Shown here: positions 17,701 to 25,661 of the stretch, in pieces
How positions within the stretch are numbered: the stretch's first letter is position 1
How the letters are laid out: each line of letters starts with the position of its first letter
From: an uncultured Jannaschia sp.
GTDB lineage: Bacteria; Pseudomonadota; Alphaproteobacteria; Rhodobacterales; Rhodobacteraceae
DNA: 64,000 bases
NCBI RefSeq assembly: GCF_947494055.1
Contig: NZ_CANLTR010000013.1
Coordinates: forward strand, 1 to 64,000
Direction of reading: 5' to 3'
Translations under genes and position numbers: made by a program
The notes under the pieces: generated by a model
What the model saw: only the letters and a program-made list of their open reading frames with translations
What the model was told of the DNA's origin: nothing
Database searches by the model: none

Positions 17701-17899
17701 GATGGGGCTCAACGTCGACGTCTTCACCCGCGAGATGGCCTTCGGCGCGCCCTCGACGCAGTACTGGACCGAGCTGTCCAGCGCCATCGCCGGCGGCCTG
17801 ATCGTTGCGACGCTCTTGACGCTGGTCGTCACGCCGGCGATGCTGATGCTGCGCGACGGCCGAACGCGCCGACCGGCGCCCGACGCCGTTCCAGCGTGA
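14780..17899 (+). CDS. RND efflux pump, AcrB/MexB superfamily
   Basis: A 1039-residue pump of normal length with two repeats, each one membrane helix, a large periplasmic domain and five to six helices. The proton-relay acidic residue is present in TM4 (VVGMLVDGAIVTVELADR). The second half has the matching GGVGIIALAGIVVNNNIVLIDTYNDL. The sequence is closer to the HAE/heavy-metal-like branch often found in alphaproteobacteria than to AcrB itself. It works with the adaptor encoded immediately upstream. The exported substrate is not predictable. Confidence 0.88.
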   Translation: MNALIDAAFSRTRVVLILLGMILTLGAIAYVAIPKEANPEVPLPLVYVSTGIDGISPTDAERLLLEPMEAEFGAIEGLEQMSSEAAEGFASVQLEFTAGGDIDEALDKVREAADRVEGELPEDAYELTVTEINTALFPIVTAILSGPVPERTLNRLAKDVQSEVEKLPGVLEVEIGGARDEFLEVLIDPTVFQTYNLSFDALINTLQRNNRLIAAGAIETGDGRIALKVPGLIETLDDVMEMPVKVDGNTVVTFGDVATVRRAFEDPTSFARIDGQPALALEITKRSGANIIDTVAEAQAAIEAMRGDWPASVSVTYLQDQSEQVETLLSDLESNVIAAIILVMIVILFALGPRSAILVGLSIPSAFLAGVSALWLLGYTMNIVVLFSLILVVGMLVDGAIVTVELADRRLQEGDDPRTAYAHAAKRMAWPIIASTATTLSVFLPLLFWTGLIGEFMKFLPITVILTLTASLFVALIFIPVVGGLIGRRQPQTGRAKATLRAAETGDPRTIGGITGAYVRLLERAILRPLTTFLLALALLFGGFALYGTFGHGVSFFPSVEPEFMQVELHARDNLSIYERDALVRRVEDRLLDQEGVASVYARSSIGADQGDEEVIGTIQLDLVDWDLRPTADEIGEEIRAEMADIAGIDVQVQTESGGPSSGKPVNLEVRADDPVTQNAAVERIVALMDRVGGFTDVTDTRPLPGVEVAITVDRAEAARFGADVSLLGQAVQLLTQGITVTDYRPSDADGELDIRVRFPSEDRSLAELNSLRVPTSAGLVPISNFVTFTPVERVGIVRRIDEERVTTIEANVAPGLLVNDQIAALQTALEGADLPEGTSYVFAGEAEDQQESMVFLAGAFAAAILLMFLILVLQFNSFYQAIVVMSAIVFSVGGVLLGLVVTGRPFGVVMGGVGIIALAGIVVNNNIVLIDTYNDLRRLGLSPQEAALRTGAQRLRPVGLTSLTTALGLLPMVMGLNVDVFTREMAFGAPSTQYWTELSSAIAGGLIVATLLTLVVTPAMLMLRDGRTRRPAPDAVPA

Positions 17900-18027
17900 G
17901 CGGCGAGCCGGCCACCGGTGCGACCCGACGCGCTTGCTCCCGTGTCGCGTGACGTCTGGCCTGACCGTCGTTCCCCGTCGTCTTGCCAGCAGCCGGACCG
18001 TCGAGAGACGTTATTCTGGATTGCCGC

Positions 18028-18049
18028 AGGCGGGCCTCCGGACCCGCCT
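18028..18049. terminator. Hairpin between convergent genes
   Basis: AGGCGGG at 18028-18034 pairs with CCCGCCT at 18043-18049 around an eight-base loop. It lies in the 291-base gap between the RND pump and the convergent YceI gene. There is no T-run on either side, so termination would need Rho or be weak. Nothing else in 17900-18190 looks functional. Confidence 0.3.
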
Positions 18050-18190
18050 CTCACGCAGTTGCGCGTGACGACAGTCTGTTCCCACTGATCTCCCGGGTTG
18101 CATTCGACCCTGCCCCTTTGGGCAGATCCCGTCAGAGCGCCTTGGCCGCCCAAGCACGACGCTTGAAGCCGCTGCGCCCCGAAAGGCCGA

Positions 18191-18775
18191 TCACTCGAGC
18201 CGCATCGCCTCCGTCTCGATGATGAGCCGCACCTCATCGCCGACGAGCCCGTCCGCGACGCCGTAGGTCATGCCGAACGCGCTGCGGTCCAGCGCGCCGC
18301 GCGCGGTGATGCCGAGGACGAAGCGGCCGTGCCCGAACGGGTATTCCCCGGCCTTGTTGAGCGTCACGTCGAGCGTCAGGGGTCGTGTCTCGCCTAGCAG
18401 CGTGAGGTCGCCGGTCACGGTGCCGGCATCCTCGCCCGACGGCGTGCCGCCTCCGGCGTTGAAGGTCATCACGGGATGCGCCTCGGTATCGAGGAAATCG
18501 CTGTCGCGGACATGCGCGTCACGCGCTTCGTGAAAGGTATCGAGGCTCGCGGTCCCGACCCGCACCTCGAGATCCGACAGGGCCTGGGTGTCGAGATCGT
18601 AGACGAACCCGCCCTCGACCTCCCCGAACACGCCCAGGACGGCCGCGTAGCCGACATGGTCGATCAGGAAGGCGACGGTCGTGTGCTCGGGGTCGAGCTC
18701 GTAGCGATGCGGCTCCGCGAGGGCCGGCGCGGTGAGCGCGACGGCGACAAGGGAGAGGATCGGTCCGGAATGCAT
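18191..18775 (-). CDS. YceI-family periplasmic lipocalin-like protein
   Basis: A 194-residue secreted protein. The signal peptide is MHSGPILSLVAVALTAPALA. The YceI pattern follows: YELDPEHTTVAFLIDHVGYAAVLGVFGEVEGGF, then GDLTLLGETRPLTLDVTLNKAGEYPFG and GITARGALDRSAFGMTYG. The fold is an extended beta-barrel that binds polyisoprenoid or other amphiphiles, and homologues respond to osmotic or alkaline stress. The start at 18775 follows GGAGGAG. It diverges from the lipid-type operon starting at 18937, which may be meaningful for an isoprenoid-lipid binding protein. Confidence 0.85.
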   Translation of the reverse strand: MHSGPILSLVAVALTAPALAEPHRYELDPEHTTVAFLIDHVGYAAVLGVFGEVEGGFVYDLDTQALSDLEVRVGTASLDTFHEARDAHVRDSDFLDTEAHPVMTFNAGGGTPSGEDAGTVTGDLTLLGETRPLTLDVTLNKAGEYPFGHGRFVLGITARGALDRSAFGMTYGVADGLVGDEVRLIIETEAMRLE

Positions 18776-18936
18776 GTCTCCTCCGTTCGGCGATGGCGGT
18801 GTCGAGCGTTCCTCGAGAGTACCGCGATCCGAGCCGCCTGGATACCCTGCCGCATCCGGCTCCAACGGGATCGCCCCGGCGCACCGCGCACCGCCCGCCG
18901 CTTGACGGCGTTGAGCGAAGACTAGCTCATGTCGCG

Positions 18937-19704
18937 ATGACCGACCTTCAAACGAGCCACGCCCGCGCCGGGGCGGGAAAGGCCCGAGCCGACCTCCAAG
19001 CGCCTGCCGTCGCGATGAGCCTGCTGGCGGTCGTCTACGCGTTCGGGATCGCCGGAACCCTTCATCTTCTCGATGCGCCGTTCGGCGTCCTGCCCGTCCT
19101 CTGCCCCGTCTTCGCCACCGCGACGGCGATCGCGCTCGCCGGCCTCGTCAAGCGCTACCCGCACCGATCCCTCGGGGCCTGCAACGCGGTGACGCTGCTA
19201 CGGCTGGCCCTGACCGTGGTCCTCGCCGGCGGTATCCTCGCGCCCGGCTGGGCGGCGGACCGTTCGAACGCGCTCTTCGCGGTCGCCGTCGTGGCGCTCA
19301 CCCTCGACGGGGTCGACGGCTGGCTCGCGCGGCGGGCGGGGCTCAGCTCGGCCTATGGCGCGCGCTTCGACATGGAGACCGATGCCGCCCTCGGCGCCGT
19401 GCTCGCCCTGATCGCGATCCGTGCCGGGGTCGGGGGTCCGTTCGCCCTGCCGGCGCTCCTCGTGCTGGGCTTCGCACGCTACGCCTTCGTCCTGGCCGCC
19501 CGGATCGTACCCCGGCTGCGCGCGGACCTGCCGGAGCGGCGCTCCCGCAAGCTTGTCTGCGTGATCCAGATCGGGACGCTCGCAGCCCTCTTCCCGCCGC
19601 TCGTGGCAGGCCCGCCTGCGGCCGGACTGGCCCTCGCTGCCGCCGGCCTGCTCGCGTGGTCCTTCGGGCGCGACATCCTCTGGCTCCTCCGGAGGCGCGG
19701 GTGA
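18937..19704 (+). CDS. CDP-alcohol phosphatidyltransferase family enzyme
   Basis: A 255-residue membrane enzyme of about six helices. The full catalytic motif is visible at residues 124-149: D124, D127-G128, A131-R132, G141, D145 and D149, giving DGVDGWLAR, then GARFDMETD. These enzymes exchange CMP of a CDP-lipid or CDP-alcohol for an alcohol, building phospholipid headgroups. The acceptor cannot be told from sequence. It is the first of seven tightly overlapping rightward genes. Its stop overlaps the next start (GTGA). Confidence 0.85.
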   Translation: MTDLQTSHARAGAGKARADLQAPAVAMSLLAVVYAFGIAGTLHLLDAPFGVLPVLCPVFATATAIALAGLVKRYPHRSLGACNAVTLLRLALTVVLAGGILAPGWAADRSNALFAVAVVALTLDGVDGWLARRAGLSSAYGARFDMETDAALGAVLALIAIRAGVGGPFALPALLVLGFARYAFVLAARIVPRLRADLPERRSRKLVCVIQIGTLAALFPPLVAGPPAAGLALAAAGLLAWSFGRDILWLLRRRG

Positions 19705-21314
19705 GGCGCGGGATGGGACGGCGGGCGGCGTCGCTCCTGCTGGCCGCCCTCTTGCTCTGGCTCGTCCTCGCCCTGCCGAACCGGCCCTCGGCGCTCGGCG
19801 TCGCGACGGTCGCGCGCCTTCCGCTGGAACTGCCGCTCGTGCTGGGCCTCTGCGTCGCGACCGCCGGCTGGCCCCGGCTCTCGCGGACGCTGCGTGCCCT
19901 CCTCGTCGCGGCCATAACGGCGGTCACCGTCCTCAAGATTGCCGATCTGGCGCTCCATGAAACCTTCTCGCGCCCGTTCAACCCGGTGACGGACCGCTTC
20001 GTCTTCCCGGCGGCGCTGAACCTGCTGACCGGCACGCTCGGTTCGGTGGCCGCATGGGGCGTCGTGGCCCTCGCCATCTTCGCCCTCGCACTCCTTATCT
20101 GGCTCCTTGCCTGGGCGCTCGGGCGCTGGACGCGGCCCGTCGCAGGCCGCCTGCGCGGCGTTGCGGGTCTTGTCGCGCTCGGCTTCGCGCTCGTCACGAC
20201 CGCGGAGCTCACACAAGCCAGCGATCCGCCCGGCACGGCGGAAACGACGCGGATCGCCCTCGCCCATGCCGACCGCGCCCGGAACGCCGCGCGGGATCTG
20301 GCCGCCTACCGACGCGCCGCGGCGACCGATCCCTTCGCCGGCGCATCCGGCCTTTTCGATCAATTGCAAGGCCGCGACGTAATCGTCCTCTTCGTCGAAA
20401 GCTACGGCCGGACCAGTTTCGACAATCCCCTTTATTCCGCGACCCATGTCCCGACCCTGAAAGCCGCCGAGGCCGCGCTGGCGGAGGCGGGGCTCGGCTC
20501 CCGAAGCCTGTGGCTCACCTCGCCCATTGCCGGCGGGCAGAGCTGGCTCGCCCACGGCACCTTCGCCTCCGGCCTCGAGACCGGCGATCAGGCCCGCTAC
20601 GGCGCGATGCTCGCGAGCGGCCGGCGCACGCTGTGGCACCTCGCGCGGGCGGCGGGCTACCGGACGTTGGGGGTGATGCCGGCGATCACCCTGCCCTGGC
20701 CCGAGGGGCCCCGGATCGGGTTCGAGACCGTCCTCGCGGCGGCGGATCTGGGCTATCGCGGGCGGCCCTTCAACTGGGTGACGATGCCGGACCAGTACAC
20801 GCTCACCGCTTGGCCGCGCCTGTTGGCCCCGGACCCGCGTCCGGACTTCGCGCAGGTCGCGCTGATCTCCAGCCACGCGCCCTGGGTGCCGATCCCGCCG
20901 ATGCTCGACTGGGATGCGATCGGCGACGGCCGGGTCTACGACCGCTACGCCGAGGCGGGCGATCCGCCAAGCGTCGTCTGGCAGGATCGCGACCGGGTGC
21001 GCGACCAATACCGGCAGGCCATCGACTACGCGCTGCGCGCAGCGCTCGGCTTCACGGCGAGGCAGGCAGGACCGGACGCCCCCCTCGTCATCATGCTGGG
21101 CGACCACCAGCCGGCCCCCTCTATCGCGCAGGTGGCGGGGCGCGACGTACCGCTGCACCTGATCGGCCCGCCGGAGGTCCTCGCCCTCTTCGACGGATGG
21201 GCCCTGACCTCGGGCCTCGTCCCCGGGCCCGACGCGCCAATCTGGCCGATGGCGGCGTTCCGCGACCGCTTCGTCCGGGCGGTGAGCGCCCCGCCGGGGA
21301 CGGATGCCTCGTGA
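19701..21314 (+). CDS. Alkaline-phosphatase-superfamily (sulfatase/phosphoethanolamine-transferase-like) membrane protein
   Basis: A 537-residue protein with four or five N-terminal membrane helices (to about residue 165) and a large periplasmic domain. The active-site strand is seen at about 226-238 (DVIVLFVESYGR followed by Thr-Ser) and the late metal site as MLGDHQPAPS. The layout is that of MdoB/EptA/LtaS-type transferases, which move phospholipid headgroups onto glycans or lipids. The GTG start at 19701 has GGAGG five bases before it and overlaps the preceding stop. Next to a CDP-alcohol transferase and a flippase-like gene, headgroup transfer on an envelope glycolipid is a fair inference. 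Confidence 0.75.
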   Translation: MRRGMGRRAASLLLAALLLWLVLALPNRPSALGVATVARLPLELPLVLGLCVATAGWPRLSRTLRALLVAAITAVTVLKIADLALHETFSRPFNPVTDRFVFPAALNLLTGTLGSVAAWGVVALAIFALALLIWLLAWALGRWTRPVAGRLRGVAGLVALGFALVTTAELTQASDPPGTAETTRIALAHADRARNAARDLAAYRRAAATDPFAGASGLFDQLQGRDVIVLFVESYGRTSFDNPLYSATHVPTLKAAEAALAEAGLGSRSLWLTSPIAGGQSWLAHGTFASGLETGDQARYGAMLASGRRTLWHLARAAGYRTLGVMPAITLPWPEGPRIGFETVLAAADLGYRGRPFNWVTMPDQYTLTAWPRLLAPDPRPDFAQVALISSHAPWVPIPPMLDWDAIGDGRVYDRYAEAGDPPSVVWQDRDRVRDQYRQAIDYALRAALGFTARQAGPDAPLVIMLGDHQPAPSIAQVAGRDVPLHLIGPPEVLALFDGWALTSGLVPGPDAPIWPMAAFRDRFVRAVSAPPGTDAS

Positions 21315-22234
21315 CCGCGATGCCGGGGCCGCTGCCGCGCGTCGCGATCTCCCTCGCCCTCGTCGCGCTGGTCCTGTGGTGGACTGACGCCGGCAGCGCC
21401 ACCGCGCGCCTGTCGCAGGCCGAACCGGGCTGGCTCCTGCTGGCGGCCCTTCTGCTCACGGCGCAGACAATCCTGATGGCGCTGCGCTGGCGACTGACGG
21501 CGGCGCGGCTGGGCCTCGGGATCGGCCGGGTTCGGGCCGTGGGCGAATACTACCTTGCGCAAGCAGTGAACGTGACCCTGCCCGGCGGCGTCGTGGGCGA
21601 TGCCGCGCGCGCCGTCCGCTCCCGCGCGGAGGCGGGCCTCGGCACGGCGGCGCTGGCGGTGATTCTCGAACGTCTGGCCGGACAGGTCGCGATGCTCGCC
21701 GTCGCCCTGACGGGGTTCGCCCTGGCGCTCGTCCGACCCGGCGGGATCGGCTGGCCGGACGGGACCGGCGCGATCGTGCTGGCCGTCGCGGCCGTCGCCC
21801 TGCTCGCACCCATCGCCCTGTCCCGCCTGGCGTTCCTCGCGCGCCTCGACCGCGCCCTCCGCACCGCGCTCCTCGCGCGGGCCGTCCTGCCCCGGCAGGC
21901 GGCGCTCGGCCTCGCCATCGCCGCGCTCAACCTCCTCGCCTTCGCCGCCTGCGCGCGGGCGACCGGGACGCGGCTCGGGCCGGAGGCCGTGACGACCCTC
22001 GTCCCCCTCGTCCTGACGGCGATGCTGATCCCGCTCTCCATCGCCGGCTGGGGTTGGCGCGAGGGCGCGGCGGCGCTCCTGTTCCCGCTCGCGGGCGCAA
22101 CGGCGGAGGCGGGCGTCGCGGCGAGCCTGGCCTTCGGCGCCGTGATGTTCGTGGCCAGCCTGCCCGGCCTGCTCTGGCCCGCCCTGTCCGGGTCGACCGA
22201 ACGTGACTTGCCGCCACGGGAAACCGAACGCTAA
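21311..22234 (+). CDS. Flippase-like membrane protein (LPG synthase TM / UPF0104 family)
   Basis: A 307-residue protein with about eight membrane helices. ALRWRLTAARLG and EYYLAQAVNVTLPGGVVGDAARAVRSR are conserved blocks of the lysylphosphatidylglycerol-synthase membrane domain family, the part that flips lipids in MprF and stands alone in AglD/UPF0104 proteins. There is no aminoacyl-transfer domain, so lipid or polyprenyl-glycan movement is likelier than lysine transfer. The GTG start at 21311 overlaps the upstream stop (GTGA). It is the third gene of the envelope operon. Confidence 0.75.
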   Translation: MTAMPGPLPRVAISLALVALVLWWTDAGSATARLSQAEPGWLLLAALLLTAQTILMALRWRLTAARLGLGIGRVRAVGEYYLAQAVNVTLPGGVVGDAARAVRSRAEAGLGTAALAVILERLAGQVAMLAVALTGFALALVRPGGIGWPDGTGAIVLAVAAVALLAPIALSRLAFLARLDRALRTALLARAVLPRQAALGLAIAALNLLAFAACARATGTRLGPEAVTTLVPLVLTAMLIPLSIAGWGWREGAAALLFPLAGATAEAGVAASLAFGAVMFVASLPGLLWPALSGSTERDLPPRETER

Positions 22235-22265
22235 CCTGCAACGAGAACATTGCAGGGACGGTTTC

Positions 22266-23273
22266 ATGAAACGCCACCGGACGATCATTCCCGACCTGAC
22301 CCGACGCCGCCTGCTTGGCGCCGGCGCCGCGACGCTGGGCCTCGCCGGTCTCGCGCGGCCGGGCCTGGCCCAGACGCAGGACGTCGCGCTGCAGCTTTCC
22401 TGGCTCCATTCGGTGCAGTTCGGCGGCAGCTACATCGCGCAGGATCGCGGCTACTGGGCGGAGCAGGGGCTCGACGTGGCGCTCCTCCCCGGCGGACCGA
22501 ACGCGCCGGTGGAGCCGCCCGTGGTCGCGGGCACCGCGCTCGTCGGGATATCGGCGGCCGACTACACTGCGGCTGCCGTCGAGCAGGGGGCGCCGTTCCG
22601 GATCATCGGCGTGGCGATGCAGAAGAACCCCTTCGCGATCGCCTCCCTGCCGGCCAACCCGGTCGAGGTGCCGAAGGATCTGGAGGGGAAGCGGATCGGC
22701 ATGGCGCTCGCCAACATGCCGGTGCTCGAGGCGCTCTGCACGCTCAACGACGTCGCCCTGAGCGAGATCGAGGTCGTGCCGACGCAATACGACGCCGCCC
22801 CCCTCCTGGCCGGTCAGGTCGATTGCCTGCTCTGCTGGGCCACGGATCTGCCGGTCGCGATGGCGATGGAGGATATCGAGGCGGTGACGATGCTGATGGC
22901 CGATCACGGCTACGCGCTGCACTCGCAGACCTACATCGCGACCGAGGAGAGCCTCGCGGAACGCCGCGACGAACTCGTCGCGCTGATGCGGGGCGAGGTC
23001 GCGGGCTGGACGGATTACGCCGAGGACCCGGATGCGGCGGCACGGCTCACGGTGCGGATGTTCCCCGATGCCGGGCTCGATCTCGCGACGCAGGTCATGC
23101 AGGCCGAGCGGCAGGTCCCGCTGATGTTCTCTTCGTTGACCGACGAACACGGCTTCGGCTGGTTCACGCCCGACACGGTCGCCGCGAATATCGAGACGCT
23201 GGCGCTGCTCGGCCGCGATGTCGGCCCCGAACTCTGGGATCGCTCGATCCTCGAGGAGCTGCATGGCGCCTGA
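22266..23273 (+). CDS. NMT1/THI5-type ABC substrate-binding protein
   Basis: A 335-residue binding protein with a twin-arginine leader (LTRRRLLGAGAATLGLAGLARPGLAQ). The mature start LQLSWLHSVQFGGSYIAQDRGYWAEQGLDV and GKRIGMALANMPVLEAL fit the NMT1/SsuA-like family that binds thiamine precursors, riboflavin, nitrate, sulfonates and others. A Cys pair (VDCLLCWATD) sits near the expected ligand cleft. No TPP or FMN riboswitch precedes the gene or the operon, so a vitamin role is not supported. It overlaps the ATPase gene by 11 bases. Confidence 0.8.
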   Translation: MKRHRTIIPDLTRRRLLGAGAATLGLAGLARPGLAQTQDVALQLSWLHSVQFGGSYIAQDRGYWAEQGLDVALLPGGPNAPVEPPVVAGTALVGISAADYTAAAVEQGAPFRIIGVAMQKNPFAIASLPANPVEVPKDLEGKRIGMALANMPVLEALCTLNDVALSEIEVVPTQYDAAPLLAGQVDCLLCWATDLPVAMAMEDIEAVTMLMADHGYALHSQTYIATEESLAERRDELVALMRGEVAGWTDYAEDPDAAARLTVRMFPDAGLDLATQVMQAERQVPLMFSSLTDEHGFGWFTPDTVAANIETLALLGRDVGPELWDRSILEELHGA

Positions 23274-24060
23274 CGGACCCCCGTCCGCCACCGGTCGCGC
23301 CGTCAGCTGCACCGATCTCGTCAAGGTGTTCGACGCGTCCGGCGACCCGGTGCAGGCCGTGGGTCCGCTCGACGCGACCTTCGCGGCCGGACATACCACG
23401 GCGCTCGTCGGCCCGTCGGGTTGCGGCAAGTCCTCGCTGCTGCGGATGATCGCGGGGCTTGAGCGCCCCAGCGCGGGCACGATCAGGATTGGCGCCGAGA
23501 CGCCGCGTGACCTGACCCGCCGCGCGGCCCTCGCGATGGCGTTCCAGGACGCGGCGCTCCTGCCATGGCGCAGCGTGCGAAGCAACGTCGCGCTCGGCCT
23601 GTCGCTCGCCCGGCAGCCGCCCGATGCGGCGCGGATCGAGCGCCTGATCGGGTTGGTCGGTCTCGCCGGTTTCAACGACCGGCGGCCGGCGGAGCTCTCG
23701 GGGGGCATGCGCCAGCGCGCGGCCATCGCCCGCTGCCTCGTCAGCGCGCCGGAGCTGCTGCTGCTCGACGAGCCGTTCGGGGCGGTGGACGAACTCACGC
23801 GACGCCGCCTGAACCGCGACCTCCCGGCGCTCTGGCAGGGGACGACGGCGATCCTCGTCACCCATTCCGTCGTCGAGGCCGCAATGCTGGCCGATCGCGT
23901 TCTCGTCCTTTCGCCCCGCCCGGCCACGATCATGGCGGAGATCGACATCCCCCTGCCCCGCCCCCGGGACGAGGACGATGCGGCGCTGCGCGACCGGATC
24001 GCCGCCATTGCCGCGGCGCTGCGCGACAGCGGCCCCGACCGCGTCCTGGCCGCCCAGTGA
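23263..24060 (+). CDS. ABC transporter ATPase, SsuB/TauB-type
   Basis: A 265-residue ATPase. Walker A is GPSGCGKSSLL, the signature LSGGMRQRAAIA, Walker B LLLLDEPFGAVD and the switch His VTHSVVEA. The ALLPWRSVRSNVALGL block is typical of nitrate/sulfonate/taurine-type ATPases. It powers the two-domain permease encoded next, whose GTG start overlaps its stop. Length and motifs look intact. Confidence 0.85.
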   Translation: MAPDGPPSATGRAVSCTDLVKVFDASGDPVQAVGPLDATFAAGHTTALVGPSGCGKSSLLRMIAGLERPSAGTIRIGAETPRDLTRRAALAMAFQDAALLPWRSVRSNVALGLSLARQPPDAARIERLIGLVGLAGFNDRRPAELSGGMRQRAAIARCLVSAPELLLLDEPFGAVDELTRRRLNRDLPALWQGTTAILVTHSVVEAAMLADRVLVLSPRPATIMAEIDIPLPRPRDEDDAALRDRIAAIAAALRDSGPDRVLAAQ

Positions 24061-25661
24061 CGGCGCCCGCCACGAGGCGCGTCGCTCGTCCCGCCGTCCC
24101 TGTCGTTCGCGTCGGCCCCCTCGCCTGGCGGGTCCTCGGCGTCGTGGGCCTTCTCCTCGCATGGGAAGCGCTCGCGCGCCTCAACGCCGGCAGCTACGTG
24201 CTGGCCGGTCCGGTCGCGGTCGCGATCCACGGGGTCGAGCATGCGGGTCTTCTCGGCCGTGCGCTGCGCGCCACGCTCGTCAACGCCGCCTGGGGCTTCC
24301 TCTGGGGCAACCTCGCCGCCATCGGCCTCGCCGCCGTGATCCTCCTCGTCCCGCGGCTCGAACGCCTGCTCGTGGCGCTGGCGCTCCTTGTCTTCTGCCT
24401 GCCGCTGGTCGCGACGGGACCGATCCTGCGCGTCGCCTACGGGCCCGGCGACGGGCCGCAGATTGTGCTCGCCGCGCTCGCCGTCTACTACACGACGCTG
24501 CTCGCGCTGCTCGTCGGATTGCGGGCCGTGCCGCGAAGCTGGCTCGACCTCGTGGAGAGCTACGGACGCGGCGCGGGGGCCCAGCTCCTCCATGTCCGCG
24601 CGATGGCCGCCCTGCCCTATCTCGCCGCCGGGCTGCAGATCGCCGCACCCGCGGCCATCCTCGGCGCGATGGTGGGGGAGTTCACCGGGGCGGAGCGCGG
24701 GCTCGGCGTGCTGACGATCCGCGCCACGCGGGCGCTCGACGTCGACGCGACCTGGACCATCGCGCTCCTTGCGGCGGGAATGGCGATGGCCGCCTACTGG
24801 GCGTTCGGCGCACTCCTCCGCCGCGTCGCCAGCGACCCGCCCGCGCTTCTGCTCGCCCCGCCCGGCCCGGCGCTCCGGCGCGGGCGGAGACGCGGGGCGG
24901 CCGGGGCCGCGGTCATGATCCTCGTCGCCCTCGCGCTCTGGCAGGGCGGCATGGACGCGCTGGGTCTCAATTCGTACTTCGCCAAGCGCCCCGGGGACGT
25001 GCTGACCTTCCTCGTCACCGGACCGGAGGCCGCGTCGCACCGGGCGACCCTGCTTGCCGCCTATGCCGAAACGCTGGCCTACACGCTGCCGGGCTATCTT
25101 GCGGGGCTCGCGCTCGGGGCGGGGCTCGCCTGCGCGATCACGCTCGCCCCCGGGCTGGCCGCGGTCGCGATGCCCGTCGCTGTCGCGCTGCGCTCGGTGC
25201 CGATCGTGACGACGGCGCCGCTTCTCGTCCTGGCGCTCGGGCGCGGGAGCGTCGGCACGATCACGATCGTCGCGGTGATGATCTTCTTCCCGACCCTCGT
25301 CGCCTGCCTGCAGGGCCTGCGGCAGGCGCCCGGGGACGTGATCGACATCTTCGCGAGCTACGCCACGGGCCGCTGGCGCACCCTGGTCCTTGCGCGCGTC
25401 CCCGCCATGCTGCCGGCCTTCTTCGCGGCCGCGCGGATGGGCGTCCCGGCGGCGATCCTCGCGGTGACGACGGCCGAATGGCTCGCCACCGGGCGGGGGA
25501 TCGGCAGCCTGATGGCGCTGACCGCCTCGACGTCGGACTACAACATGCTGTGGAGCGCGATCACCCTCGTCGCCCTGACGGCCGCGCTCGCCCATACCCT
25601 CGTCGCGCGGATCGAGCGGGCCGTCCTGCGCGTCTACGGCCCCGAGCAGCTCGCGCGATGA
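24057..25661 (+). CDS. ABC permease with two fused permease domains
   Basis: A 534-residue membrane protein made of two successive SsuC-like permease halves. Each half ends in its own EAA-type loop: LVESYGRGAGAQLLHVRAMAALPYL in the first and IFASYATGRWRTLVLARVPAMLPAF in the second. A basic linker (GPALRRGRRRG) at about 275-285 joins them. Importers of this class normally use a homodimer of one short permease, so a covalent asymmetric pair is uncommon. GTG start at 24057, stop overlapping the glycosyltransferase start (ATGA). Confidence 0.82.
   Translation: MTAPATRRVARPAVPVVRVGPLAWRVLGVVGLLLAWEALARLNAGSYVLAGPVAVAIHGVEHAGLLGRALRATLVNAAWGFLWGNLAAIGLAAVILLVPRLERLLVALALLVFCLPLVATGPILRVAYGPGDGPQIVLAALAVYYTTLLALLVGLRAVPRSWLDLVESYGRGAGAQLLHVRAMAALPYLAAGLQIAAPAAILGAMVGEFTGAERGLGVLTIRATRALDVDATWTIALLAAGMAMAAYWAFGALLRRVASDPPALLLAPPGPALRRGRRRGAAGAAVMILVALALWQGGMDALGLNSYFAKRPGDVLTFLVTGPEAASHRATLLAAYAETLAYTLPGYLAGLALGAGLACAITLAPGLAAVAMPVAVALRSVPIVTTAPLLVLALGRGSVGTITIVAVMIFFPTLVACLQGLRQAPGDVIDIFASYATGRWRTLVLARVPAMLPAFFAAARMGVPAAILAVTTAEWLATGRGIGSLMALTASTSDYNMLWSAITLVALTAALAHTLVARIERAVLRVYGPEQLAR

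Noticed and set aside
18776-18936. TPP or FMN riboswitch before the operon with the NMT1-type binding protein
   Set aside because: No thi-box or RFN-like conserved segments are visible here or just before 22266.
21927-25595. A 1222-codon open frame on the minus strand
   Set aside because: It runs antisense to five genes with intact motifs, is made mostly of Arg, Gly, Glu, Asp and Ala, and shows no family pattern; an open-frame artefact of high GC.
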